From contig OY752149.1 of NCBI GenBank assembly GCA_963573315.1, forward strand, positions 930,001 to 994,000: a DNA stretch of 64,000 bases, written 5' to 3'. The notes beneath the pieces were generated by a model. The model was not told the DNA's origin and searched no databases. It saw only the letters and a list, made by a program, of their open reading frames with translations. Positions 12,399 through 25,500 of this stretch are shown here, in pieces. The translations under genes and the position numbers were made by a program. Numbering within the stretch: position 1 is the stretch's first letter; each line of letters opens with the position of its first letter. The stretch comes from Entomortierella parvispora. Its lineage: Eukaryota > Mortierellomycota > Mortierellomycetes > Mortierellales > Mortierellaceae.

Positions 12399-15300
12399 GG
12401 TTATGAGGAAAGGGGGTCGTGTCGTTTGGGGGGATGCACAAACGAAGGTTGGTGGCGCACTCTGTCCACAGGTCTCTTTGTTTTTTTTTTTTTTTTTTTT
12501 TTTTTCGTGGTCTCGGTAAAGAGGCGGAGTAGAGTGGAGGGAGAAGAAGAGGAGGAGGGATGCAGATGGGAAGAGTGGAGAGAAAGGACGAGCGGAAAAA
12601 GAGAAGGAGAGAAGGAAAGGGGACCAATGCACGCTGCAGTAGGCAGGGATGCAGATGAGAATGAGAAGAAGGAAGGAAGGAACGAATGAATGAGAAAGAG
12701 AGAGAGAGAAAGAGACACTGCGGATTCAATGGGCCGCGGCGGGGGGTCCCTTTTTATACGTGTTCCAGACGGACGGGCGAAATGTCCGCTCTTCCCTGCT
12801 GCATGCCCTGCTGCCGTGCCTTGCTGCCCTGCCCCGGACATGCTCGTTGTCTGCTTGACATGCAAAAGAGCCCACCTTCCAAAACAAGGACAGAGGCCAA
12901 GGTCGGTGGAATAAATCCCTCCTGCTCTGCTCCAACGGACACGCACGCTCTCCTGTCTCTTTGTCACTCTGACCTTTGCCTTGTCATTCATTTGTACCAA
13001 CGCGCCACGGAAACGCACATCCCTGCTTCTTCTTCGTGACCCTTTTTTGTTTTTATTTTTTATAGACGGCCGTCAATTGCCACCCCCCCACCTTGCCACC
13101 ATCGCTGCCGATTTGTGTGCAACCACTAGGCCGTCATGTTGCCCAGACGATGTGCCACAACGTCCCACCAGCCCTTGCCGAGTATGACCTCAATTGCAAT
13201 TGACAGCGTTCTTCTTCGGCAACTACCAAGAAAAAAAAAGAAAAATCTTAAAAAAAAGTGCCGAGGCGAAGCTGGGCAAGAGTTCTAGGCTGTCGGCGTT
13301 ATTTTTGCTTGTTGACCCCTGGTCTCCCATGTTTCCTTGTCAGTCAAGTGCCGTTCTTTTTCTTTTTAGAAAGCTTAACTCGTGGCCATGGGTACCATAT
13401 ATTTTATTTTTTTTTACTGTGTCGCCATTCTTTTCGTTCTCACATTCCGTTCTCTATTTCAAGGGACCTTTGATCTTCTCGAAAATAAACAATGGCTCTC
13501 ATGGCTACCCAATGTCCCGGCCCCCTCCTTGATGCGAAGCAATTGGCAAGAAAGAGTTGATCCATCATTACCTCCATCGTTATCGTTTGCGGCAGAGCTT
13601 CCCATGCATCGGATGTGTCTCTCATTCGTCGAGCCAAGATTGGACGCAGGGTGACGGTCGTCCATCCTGCAATGAGATACCCAAGGTTAATAGACCATCG
13701 ATCCAGTAAGAGATCAAAGCATTCTCTGCTTCTTTGGCGTGAAAGGCCCTTCGCTAGCCTAGTGTAGCTCCATTATTATTATCTCGTCGGGTTCCGACCG
13801 CACGTCCTTCATCTTTCCAGGGGCGGACGGATGGACGGACACGTATGTAGGGCAATGCTCAAAACACAATCCGCAGTTTTCCCCAACGTGACGGTGGGAT
13901 AGAAGGCCGAGTATGTGTTGCCCTGAAATGTTGGCCATGTGGTGATCGATGGAATGCCACGCTTTCAGTGGTTCTTCCGTGTCTGTGTGTTCATCGTCGT
14001 CCCCTATCTCTCTCCCTCTCTCCCTCTCTCCCTCTCTTCCTCTCTCGATCCGAGACGTCTGTGCATTTCGCCAATGTTTTTTTTCACATCACATCGCTTC
14101 GCACCTTGTTTCATTGCGCCCAGTCCAAACCTTGTTTCCCTGTATTGTTTGTTTGCTTTGTCACCCATCTTGTAACCTTCATTTCTTTCTTTTCTTGTTT
14201 TTTTGGTTATCGCTTACTTTTGCTGTACGCCGCTCTTTTACTTTTTGTTCTCTCTCTTCATTTCCGGTGGACTTTTCTCCAACGCTCACTTCTCATTCGC
14301 TCTCTCTTCCCTTTTTTGTTCACGGGTGCCAACAACTCGCCCGACTATGAAAAAAAACGTGGTGCCCCGTGTTGTGGAGACCAACCATAAAACCAGAAAT
14401 AGGGGACAAGATAAGGGCGGTTCACTCTTCAACTCTTCATATTCGCGTTTACCCGTTACCATCGCGCGTGTTTTTTTCCATTCTTATGACTCCTCCCATT
14501 GGTGCTTCCCCTCCCCTTTTCGCTGTGTGTTTATGAAAGCTGCGATACAAGATCAATTGGAAGAACGCGTACCCTGACTGAATGTGAGGAGGGGCGGAAA
14601 ACAAAACAAAAACAAAAAACAGTGTCTGTACCCTGACCTACAGTCGATAACCTGTTTGAAGGGAGCAACCACTTGGCTCGCTACCATCCTCATGTATGGC
14701 TCATAAAACTATCATTGGCCAACTCCTTCGGTCCTGTTCTGCGGGTCCTTGGGCAATGGCGTAGAAAGCTTCAAGGACTGAATACACGCGAGTATCATTC
14801 CATCAATTTCAAAAAAGGCCTCAAATCGTCTCCAAAATTACAATGTCAGATCATGGCCAAGGCATCGAGATCATGGGCGAAAGGGCGAGGAGCGTCCCAA
14901 ATCGGTCAAGTTCTCGCACAAAGGTGGGAAGTTACATCAAGACGCGATCACGAATTCACGATCGACCATGGTGAGGATGTGATAAACAGTATTCCGTTCA
15001 AGGGAGCTTGTACAGTTATCTTGACAATGATGATATTTCTTTTCAAGAAAACTTCATGATGACTGTCAGTGAGAAAAGCGTGTCAAGACGCGTTGAAACC
15101 TGCGCTCGAGTGCAAAAGACTACATGAGAGCGTGCTTAGTCACCAAAAAAAAAAAAAAAACTCTCTTCCCTCCCAGGAAAGAATGAACGAGAAGAGTGGA
15201 GTTGGGGCATTAAAAGTCATTTATTTTTCTTGTTTGAATGGGGATCGTGCACTTTTAGTGCTCAGCGAGTTTTCTAAGTTTGTCGCCAATTGAGAGGGCA

Positions 15301-15519
15301 GAGGAAGAGGGCGTCGAGTGAGCAAAATTTAAAAAAAAGGATATCGAAAAGGCAAAGGTCATCGATAGGATTGGTTCCCATAGTTGGTGAGAGAGAAAAC
15401 ACCGACGGGTCCGCGAAATGAGAAGCGGTAACTGGGCGAGAACATGTCGACCATGCAAAAGAAAAAACACATACAAAAAAAAAAAAAAAAAAAGAAAAGC
15501 AGAAAGTATTATCAAAAAT
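12399..15519. other. 3.1-kb intergenic region, low-complexity rich
   Basis: No gene is supported here. The proximal part is the copy-2 ABC promoter: a 25-T run at 12481-12505, then long purine-rich (plus strand) tracts at 12530-12720. The stretch 13960-14330 is strongly pyrimidine-rich on the plus strand and looks like a leader, but the open frame after it (ATG at 14347, about 76 codons) matches nothing I recognise. A 128-codon frame at 14673-15059 has no domain or coding character. The right end near 15520 holds the 3' end of the Tea4-like gene. An unannotated non-coding transcript is possible but not shown. Confidence 0.45.
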
Positions 15520-18500
15520 CTAAAATACGGAGCCTTTGACGGTGACCAGCAGATCGTCAAGATCCTATAGTGGAGACAAGAAAGAAAAGATTAGCCGTCT
15601 TGTAGTAAACGATGGTGTCAAGGTCCCATGCTATGGTTCCTTTGTTTCTAAAAATAAGAAGGCGAAATGGCGAACATGGGGTCCCCTGATCACCAACCAA
15701 AGAGTCCCCAAACAATCAAAGAGCAAGGAATGGGAAATCAAAAAAAGTGTATCTTACCCTTTCAACACGGTCTAGGTCCGCATCGACATCCTTCCAGCAA
15801 TCGTAAACATCCGGATGACATTCCTGTTGGACATCCTTCAGAGTCAACTCGCCCAACATCATCAACACCATCCTAGCCTGCTCCTCATTCTTGACATCGT
15901 TCCCACCGTATTCGCTTCCGATTGTACTGGTAGAGTCATGAAGGCGGTGACTTGAATTGCTTCCTAGATGTCCGTTCCTGTCCAACTGAGATAATGAGCC
16001 TGATCGATTCCTGTTTGTGGCAGCCACTGCAGCTGCCGCTGCTGCTGCAGCAGCCTTGGAATTGAGCAAAGACGCCTTGATGGTCGAAGGAAGGGCCACG
16101 ATGCGACCATCCTTGCCGAAAATCGGTCCGTTAAAACCTCCACCGCCACCATTTCTCAATGTTGCTCCAGGTGAAGACAATCCTCCTTGTGACGGTAAGG
16201 AAGAATTCGGTGAACTCACAGAACTTGATCGACCAGCGCGGACCAAAGTCAAGAGATCCTGCATGCCTGCATTGTAATCCGAAGACAAGAGCCATTCCTT
16301 GCCATTGCTGTTTAGCTGAGCAAGCCGCGAGTTTTCTGTGGAGGCAGATGCACTTGCTGATCGAGCTCTTGCCGAAGTCACTGAGGTAATAGAGGCACCG
16401 GAATTGGACCGCAATGACGCAGGACTAGAGCGACCACCAATAGGTGAAGCGGACGAAATTGCGCTTGCTGAAGAATCACCGGGACGAGGAGATGGTGTTT
16501 TCTGCCTCAAGGCCGGAGAGGGGGATTGAAGTCGCCGAGGAAGAGGAGAGAAAGACCGCGCTGTAGTGCCATCTTGTGAAGCTGAACCGTCCTTGAGTGG
16601 AGAAGGAGAAGCCGACTTGACGTTGCCAGATGTTGCATTGTTGATCGACCTGGGCCCGCCAAAGGGAGATCCAGCACGAAGGGGTCGAGGCGATCCTGGT
16701 GATCCGTTGGATTGTTCAACAATCATGGGTGAGGCTGAACGAGTACTCAGAGTTGCAACAGAGGCCACTTGAATTTCAACATCACTGTTGCTCCTCTTGT
16801 GGGCCAGCTGAGGTTGAGGAGAGGTATTGAGAGAGAGTGGGGAGGCCAACGTCCGGCTATGCTCATGAGCATTGGGTCCTTGGTGAGAATGCGCTGGCGA
16901 GTTCGTCCTCGAACCGTTCAGAGTCTTTTGTTCTGACTGATCCGAGTTTCCAGCAAGTGCCTTCTCCAGTCTCAAAAGAGTGCTTCCCCCTCTTGCCGAG
17001 TTTGTGAGAAGCTCCAGTCCATCTCTGTCGAGGGAGAGGCGACCACTGCGACTTCCATTTGACAGGGACCGAGAGGGACCATTGCCAATATGACGTTCCT
17101 TGCTTGCGGTAGAGACGACAGTTGCATCCCCATCGTCATATTCCTGATCGTCCATATCTTCCTCACCGCCATTTTCTTCTCCAAGAATGTCCTCGATGAT
17201 CTCTGAAATATCGACCTCCTCGCCTCCCTGCAGAGGAATGAATGAATACCGATATTGCTTTGAAGGCAGCAACCTTGAAGACCGAATCACGCCCTTATCC
17301 AAAATAATATCCGTGCCTTGCGTCTCGTTCTTTTTGATGTTTAGAGGAGCAATCTTGTTACGATCTGTCGAGTTGCGGTTGCCAATGTTACCCCTGTTGC
17401 CATTGGTCTGATGTCCGGCTGCCGAAAAGGAAAGTGGGGATGGAGTGTGAGTAGTGGATGGTGAAATGGCTCTCTGACGGTCACTTCTCTCTGGCCTTGA
17501 AGGTCTGTCAGGGGTCAAAGATCGGGGAACGTTTTCATGCTCACTGCCTCCATGATTCATCGATGGCGAGGGGCTCTGACCAGCACGCGGTCCTTGGCTG
17601 ACACTAGGTGATCGATTGCGACCCACAATTGAATGGCCAGCCCCGCCATTGTCGGGAGTAGGGGTACGGGCGTTTGATACTTGTTGCTGCTGATGGAGAC
17701 CCATATTCTCATGGGAGTTGGCGCGAATAGGGCTAGTCGGACTCACGATGACAGAGTCAGTCCTACGTGGGATATGAATGCCTTCAGTTCCTTGCATTGG
17801 TTGGCGAGGACCTCCAGGGCCGGTGGGGTGAGCGTGCCCCATTCGTCCTTGGTGCAGTCCTGGCGAAGCCGGGCCGTTCGCAAGTCCATCAGGCCCACTG
17901 AGATCGTCAAAACTTCTGAGGGATCGAAGAGATCGTGGACTCGTCATTCCTGAGGGGCTGAGCGCCGCTGTTGGACTCCGAAGGGCATCGTTCGAGGCTG
18001 ACCGACTTGATTGAGATTGAAAGTTCAAAGGCGCAGGCGCCTTCTTGGGCTGAGACTGTTGCTTCTTTTCTCTCAGTGCGATCGCTTCCCGAATGTCTCG
18101 CTCATGCTCGAATTCCAACTCGGCTTGTCGACTCTTGGCGGCTTTTCGAAGGTAAAAAACGTGATCTGGGTTCAAAGGCATGGAAGCTACATCGGCCTTT
18201 GGAGATCGGCGAACAGGTGTGAGTTGATGTTCCTCAAAGCAGCGAATCAAGGCAGTCTGAGGCGGGAGAGGCAATTCGTCGCCTTGCTTGCCACGACGAG
18301 AGGTCTGCCCGTTCAAAAGGAGTCCAAGCTGATATTCAATCACTATTCCGTTTGGAGCTACTTCTCTCTTGGCTGCCAGGATATGTTCAGCTACGCCGTC
18401 TACCACGCCCGAATGAACTTCCATCAGTTCCAGCGACTTGAAAATGACATCTCCAGCGTTGGCGGTGGAGTGCATCGAGATCCAATGTTCCACCTTGGCA

Positions 18501-21231
18501 GCTCCACTCTGGCCCTGAACTTTAGGATCATTTTTATCCAAAGCAGAGCTCAGACCATCCAGTAAGATCATGGTCTGAGGCAACTCTTGTGCTAAACAAA
18601 CAACCTTGACCCAGAACATATCGTCGTGGATCGGTGTCGTAGGTGTGGTCGGTGTGCCTGGGATTGAAGAGATGGATCCTGGACGACGAATCTTCTTGTT
18701 CAAGTAGAAGCGGATAGATCGCTGGTTGGGATCAGACCGTCCAGAACCAATGCGCTTGACTGCACTTGGACTGGTTGGTGTCGAGGGAGGATTAGAAGTA
18801 TATGAATTTGTCGAGTTCACGGACATCATGGAGGAGATGGACGAAATTGATAGTCGATGGTTCGCCGGCAAAGGGGTTGTCAAATGGGCTGTTAATGACT
18901 GATAAATGGCCATTGGTTTGTCTGTTGGTTGCAAAACAATTTCGTCTAAAAGGCAAGATTTCACCAGAAAACACATGAAAGGTTAGACAATGACTCGGGG
19001 TATCCACAAATATGGATCCTCGACAATAGCACGGGGTTCTTTACCGCCATCGACTCCACGAACTGAAAGGTAGAAGTCAGTGCTGGAGGGGACATTTTCG
19101 GGCGCAAACTTGAACTTGATCACCGCCTGGCTGGCCACCTCTGACGCCTGGGTGGATGGTGAAACGACCACAGTCTTGTACATAGACACACCAAAGTCGA
19201 CGTTGCCTGGGTACACTCGTAGTGCAATGATCTCTTGGTTGAACGTGTCGCCGTTTTCAGTACTCGATGAAGGCGACAGAGGTCCAGTAGAGCCCGAGCT
19301 CGTTCCGGTGTTAAAGGATCCAACAGAGCCATTGGAATTGGTCCTAGATCTGAAAGACCCTTGGTTTCCAGGGCTGTTGATTCCGCCAGGGCTGCTGTTG
19401 GCAGAGGAAATGCCCTTGTTCATTGGACGACCTTGACCCTGGTTTTGGAGTTTCTTTTCATTCTCGATGCGTTCCTTCTCCTTGCGCTCCTTCTCTTTTT
19501 CCTTGGATCCCTTGCCGACACCAAACAGACTCTTGAACTTGCCAGGTTTTTTCGTCTCGGAGGGTGAGCCAGTATCCGACTCTTCTTTGCTAAGGATAGC
19601 TTCCAATCTGGCCTCTTTTTGTTGCTGAATCGTCCGCTTCTGCTGAAGCTCGTCCTCATCAGAGTCAAAGCTAGATCTAGTCCCCCCCGGTGATTGTTGA
19701 CTCTGTCTCCCGAGTTGTGTCGGAGAGCCTCCGGATCGTAGGCTATTGAGCGATTCCTCATCGGCCAGCCTCAACTTCTTTGCGCGGCCAGGCGGTGTTT
19801 GCATCCGAATAATGCTGTCGTCCTGGGCAATTGAAGGTGTTAATGAAATCTTGCGGGGTTCATCGCTGAACACTAGGTCGTCGCCATCCAATAATGGTCT
19901 GCGTTGTCGACGGTTATCTTCATGTACATCTTCATCATGATCGCGTCTTTGGTCGGACCGGAGACCATAGTCATTTCGAAGAGCCGATTGCTGGAGCTTT
20001 TGTTCTTCTAAAATCTCTTGTTCTACCCTTTCGGCCTCGAGTTGCAATGCCGACTTTCCAGAGTGGCCACCCTGATCATGATGATCTTCGTGCTGCTGTT
20101 CTTCCTGCGAATCGCCCTCATTGTCTTGTTCGGCACCTTCCTCTTCATGGCCTTCATAATATTCACCCATCTCGTCGTCCTCGCCGCCTTCTTCATCCTC
20201 GTCATCCCATTCAGTCTCACTCGCTCCAAAGTAATCGTTAATGTTGGTAAAGATGACTGATCTTCGATTCTGGTTCCTCTCTGCGGCTTTAGCAGGGTCC
20301 AGTGGCTGAATGGGATCGTCTTGTGTACCCCATTCCGCTGTGGGTGCAGAGAGTCCTACATTTCGGTACTTGTTCAGTCGAGCGAGACGTTCAAAGGGAG
20401 TCTAATGGTTACACGAAGACATTATGGGCGATGAATACAGAGATATACCACTAATTAATTGAATTCAAGCAAATACTTTTCTTTGTTGTACTGTACCTCA
20501 ATGTTTTCTGCGGGGATATATCCAATCACTCCAGTTTTAAGAACACGGACGAGCCACCAGTACACGTTCACGTCCTCCAAGAGCATCAGCGCATCGTTTC
20601 GAACTACCGAGGCCTGACCTTCTTGTGTGGCCACGAAGGTATGGAAGGCATAGACCAGGTTAAAGTCAATGTCGTCCTCGGTCAGCGACAGAGTCTCGGA
20701 TCCATCCTCGTCCATATCTTCATCATCTTCATCAAATGATTCCTCGTCCTCGTCCAAGATCTGGTTCTGACGCGCTTGCACCAGATGGTCATCATCGCCG
20801 TGCAAACTGGTATCTACAATATCCATGGTGCTCTTTGCTGGATGATCCACTCCATTGTGGTCATTCATGTCTTCATCCTCATCATCTTGAAGCATTTGAC
20901 GAACACTCATGGTCTTGCTCGTCTCACCGATATGGTTCTGGTGTTGTCCTTGTTCCTGTCCCTGCATATAAGAGTTGTAGTCCTCGTCTTCTTCTGTGCT
21001 GTCATCCTCATCTGGAACGCGACCGTCCACGTCGTGCGAATATTGACGCCGAGGGGCTCCATGATGAGGACCGTCATGGCGACTGTTATTGTTGTTATAG
21101 TTGGTATGGTTGAATTGGCCCGGCTGATTTGTCTGGGTAGGTGAGGTCAAGGCTGCTCCGTGGGCGGCAGATCGAAGGGAGGATGCCAGACCACTCAAAT
21201 TGCCAGGACCGAGTCTTGCATTTGAGGCCAT
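15520..21231 (-). CDS. Tea4/Bud14-like SH3 polarity protein with an RA domain
   Basis: Large cell-polarity scaffold. Exons 21231-20497, 20401-19045, 18945-15758 and 15564-15520 join in frame to 1774 aa. The SH3 domain (about 186-245) reads VYAFHTFVATQEG...WWLVRVL...GYIPAENIE. It is followed directly by TPFERLARLNKYRNVGL, a block I associate with fungal Tea4/Bud14 proteins, and a PP1-docking RVxF-type motif (RRSVIF, about 292-296). An acidic, then charged region leads to an RA domain (about 634-725) split by the 99-nt intron after VRGVDG. The rest is Ser/Pro-rich with conserved islands, and the last exon adds 14 residues. Known role of the family: Tea4/Bud14 recruits type-1 phosphatase to growth sites and links microtubule tips to formin-driven polarity. 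The RA domain suggests extra control by a Ras/Rap GTPase (inference). The start ATG was chosen for its position after GCCAAC; an in-frame extension upstream is possible. Confidence 0.85.
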
Positions 21232-22547
21232 GTTGGCAGCTAGTACGTTGTTGCAGGTATATGGTTGTATAAAAAACAAGGGAGGGTGAGTACTTTAAAA
21301 TCCACGCACAACCACGGGGTCGAATTGCAATCTATTGGACGTACGACAGGAGAGTTATGCGTGGTGTTCTGGTGATTCTCGATCGATGGATCCCCGAAAT
21401 ACTCTGCAGCAGCTGCGGGCAATGAATAATAGGGGAAGTCAAAGGTGGTTAGCAGAGAGCCACATGTGGTGGCGAGGAGCTGTTTTATCTCCAATCCAAG
21501 GACCAGAGAAAAAAAAAATAAGGAGGAAAGAGATGTGGTTGCCCACGCGGCATTGCATGGACTCGGTAGGCAAAACAAAAAATAACAGAAAGAAATACAC
21601 GGAGAGGTCATTCTCCTGCATGCATCGGCCAGGAACAGAGAGAGGGTGAGGGGGTGATGATGACATGATGGCGGACATGTTCGCGTGGGATGCCAGGCAG
21701 GGCCAAGAGGCATGTTTGGCATGTTTAGCAGGCAGATGAGACAGGGGATGGGGTCTTACCCAGGCAAAGACGGGACAGATGGTGGTGTCGATGCGGTGGA
21801 ATGCACGGGAGGAGAGAAGGATGGGAGATGGGAGGAAGGGGGAGGATGAATGAGAAGGAAGGAGGAAGGAGGAGAACAGAAGGAGGGATGGAGAGATGGG
21901 ATGATAGGAAGGAGAGGCGAGGAGAGAGGAGATGAAAGAGAGAGAGAGAGAGCAACGGGCACCGTTCCTTCCTTCCGTCCTTCCCTTGGGTGTTCAGGGG
22001 CAGTGTCCCCAGCTTCAGCTTCAGGCACCACATCCACATCCGCGAGTCGCCCTTCATTTATTTTGGGTTTGTCGGTCTCTGCTCAATCAGCAGGGAGCGA
22101 GCGAAGCAGGGCCAACAGAGCTTTTGTGCTCTTCACTCCCGCTCCCACAGCTTACAGCTGCAACCCTGTTTGGCCCATCACCTCATCATCTCTCGAGGGC
22201 TCTCTTTCTGCTCCCCGCCTCTGCTTCTACGTGGTCTACGGCACCATCCTGCCAGCCCTGTCTTGCCTCCCGGTGCTTATTTTGCATGCACACCCAATAA
22301 TGTTCTCTTCTGGCCACCTCAAGCATATCTCTGTGGAAACATATTTCTTTTCATTTTTGTCTATCGAAAGGGTGGCTAAAATACACATGGTGGGGGGACA
22401 GAAACCGAACCATTCGGGGGTTGGAACGTTGGTAAATGGTGGTGGTGGTACAAGAATAAGGAGAAAAAACAAACAACAAAATCAAAAATATTAATCTTTT
22501 TTCAGCAATTGGCAATTAGGGCCAAAAGATATCGAGGGTCCTGCCTG
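21232..22547. other. Upstream region of the Tea4-like gene and 3' flank of the PPR gene
   Basis: No gene is supported. On the minus strand, 21750-21960 is a long pyrimidine-rich tract (purine-rich on plus, with a GA run near 21937-21950), typical of leaders in this window. Short open frames on both strands here are low-complexity translations. A CTAG-type acceptor about 10 nt before the chosen start suggests a possible intron in the 5' untranslated region. Confidence 0.4.
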
Positions 22548-25500
22548 TCACAACGATTCTTTCAGACGGTCGCGTCGCTGCAGCCGCTTTAGGATCGACG
22601 CCGAATCCTCGCCTGTCAGAGACTGGACCCTTCGTATAACCACATCCCTTTTCCATTGTGGTCCGAGCTCAATCCCAGTCGCCTCCACCAAGCGTACAAG
22701 TCGGATGGCTTGCTCGCATCTCTTTTCTAGGTCCTGACCCGCCTCAAAGAACTGTCTCTCATCTACCTCGCTTATCAAAGATCCTTTATGTTTCCTGGGT
22801 CGAGGAATGGACGGAGATGTCAGCACACCCTTGGTCCTGTCCGTGGATGCTTTCGATTTGACCTCAGTATCCCTCAGAAGGTGATCCAAGAGTCGCCGAA
22901 GCAGACTATTTTTCCCCTTGACTTCAGAATTCAGAATTGGGTTCCTCTTTCTTGACAGCGGCATCGATGGATCGTCAATGTCCTTTAACGTTATCCAGGA
23001 CGACGTCAGTACCTTCCAAAGGTAGCTATGAGCGACATTCTTGCCATCCTTCGCCTTGGCGTCGTTCTCTGAGCTCCGCATCAACTCCTCAATGACAGTG
23101 GAAAATTCCTGCAAGACGACGGACACTGGCTGTGACCTTTTGCGGCTGCCACTCTGGTTGCTGTGACCCAAGGACGGTCGACAGAGGCGAGTCCCGTCGA
23201 CCAGGTGCGACTCCAGGTCAAGCGCACATCTAAACAGACCCTTCCACGCCTTGGCATCCGCCTGTAGTCCGGATTCTGACCTCATCGTGCGGAGGACAGA
23301 CACGCCTAATTCCACATCCCGTTTGCGAATGCAGGCAGCGATCAGATGAACATAGACGCGTTGACCAGGTACCAAGCCAGCTTGAACCATGGTCTCGAAA
23401 ATATCTTGTGCCGATTGCAGGTCATCCTGTCGAGCATGGTATTTGATCAGCGTCGTCATCGTCACTGCGTCCAGTGTTGAGTTCGAGTTACCCCGACTGC
23501 GGGTTGATGTTGTGCCTGCTCGGTCCTGGGCATTAGAACGTGAGGGATGGAAGCGAGAATTCAAGAGGTCTTGCCTTCGCACGGGTATTTCCACCTCCTG
23601 ATCAGAGTCCATCGAGTCATGACTCCCAAATTTGGCGATCATGCGGTCCAGTGCGTCCCGGATACTAGCTACGGGGGCATTCATCTCCACCAAACTGTTA
23701 AGAATCATATTGGAAAGAGGCAATCCTGGCTCCATACGACGACTTCGCGCTTCTTGCAGTACTCGATCAACAGATCGGAGGTCTCCCCTCTTCACAAACG
23801 CATTGGCGAGAATGGTGCAAATAAACTCATCCGGCTCGATGCCAAGTTCCTTCATCTCCACAAAAAGGTCCGAGATAGGCTCGATTTCGCCTCGGCGAGC
23901 AAAGGCCCCCAGCAAAATCGAAAATGTAAAGGCATCAGGGGAGAAGGAGGAGCCTTGAGTGAGCTCTGGATCCAAAACCAGGCTCTTGAGAGCTGTCGGA
24001 GAGTCCATGCCCTGGCCCGAGAGTGTCGGCAGTCTCAGTGATCGATCTGACCTACGAGACACTAGGCTCTGAAATATTTCCCATCCTTCTTGCAGCTCCG
24101 AACGCACGTTGTCTATTCCAGAGTCAGATCGAGGCGCCGAATCCTGTGATCGGAGCAACTGACGGACCATCAAGTCTCGGCCAAGTTCGCGAGTGTTGCT
24201 GTCTGATCCACCTCCGAACGTCCGCGCGCCGTCTCTCAATAGGGGCGCCAGATCCACCAAGGACTTTAAGAGTGTGTTGTAAAAGACCATATTGGGCTGA
24301 ATTTCCAGATGCCGCATTGTCTCGAGCACATGTCGCAGCTGAACATAGTTTGCTCTTCGTGACCAAGCTCCTGCAAGCTCCGTCATGGTTTGAATGTCGA
24401 CCAGAGGGTGGGGTTCCGCGTCGGCAGATCTGCACTCAATGTCTAGGTGCCGATCCAAGATAGATTGCGCCTGTAATAGATGCTTTGGATCCCGGTCAGA
24501 TTTCGCCAATGCAGAAACAAGCATTCCAACCTCTTTGACGGTGGGTCTCGGCCTGGCAACGAGTTCAGTATCCAGGACATCCAGAGTTGGATTGCGCGCC
24601 TCAAAAAGTCTGTACGCGCTTGAGTGTAACTCAGCTGCCAAATCGTACTCCTTATCCTTGATTAGGGCCCATAAGGCAATCTGATACGGGCCAGATGCTG
24701 GGTCAAGTCTTCCTTGAAACTGTAAAGCCCTAGCCATGGGTCCAGAGCGAGGCGAAGATCCGGCTATATTCATGAACCATTCCGAGAACCGCCCTTCCCA
24801 CTTGATTTTCGAGGATCCTGAAATGGCCACCGAGGCAGCACACCACTTCGATAGGTCTGACGTTAATGAGCCCTCCGCAAAATTAATCGCATTACCACGA
24901 TAGGTAGAGTCTTCGAGGTCGATCGAATTTCTCGAGAGCTTGGTATCTTGATTTGTGGCTGATCTGACAACCGAGGCCGTCCATGATTCTCTTCCATGGA
25001 GGCCTAGGAATTTTGATTCCGATACTTGCGATAAAAGTCCACGGTGACCAAGCCGTACGGCAACAGACTGAGCAACATCGAGCAGGAGATTTCTGTACTT
25101 AGTCATCCGGAATTCCCTGTCCTCCAAGGCTTCTCGAGACATCAAGTTTTGAATAGCTTTTGCCAATATTGCCGGGGCTCTTGACTTTGACTGGTCTTGT
25201 CGGACATCGACCCCAGAAAGCCAAGGTATCGTTGCTGCCGATCCGAAGTTACTGGAAGATGCAATTGATTCCAAGTACAGCGTCAATGAGTCGGAGTAGA
25301 GGTCTGAATCGATTCGGGAGCCGACAGCATGGACATCTTGTTGGCGCTCGCGCTCAGCCCTCGACGGTAATTGTTTAATTGATCGAAGAACATCGTCCAA
25401 CATGAGATCCTTAGCGAAAACTCCGATCATCGTCATTTCATTCCATAGGTCGTGCTCCGCCTGGTTTCGAACCTGCGCCTTTGAAAGATCAAAAGCTCGA

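Noticed and set aside
14673-15059. 128-codon plus-strand frame between ABC copy 2 and the Tea4-like gene
   Set aside because: Mixed composition, no motif and no neighbouring splice-compatible exon; not enough to call a gene.
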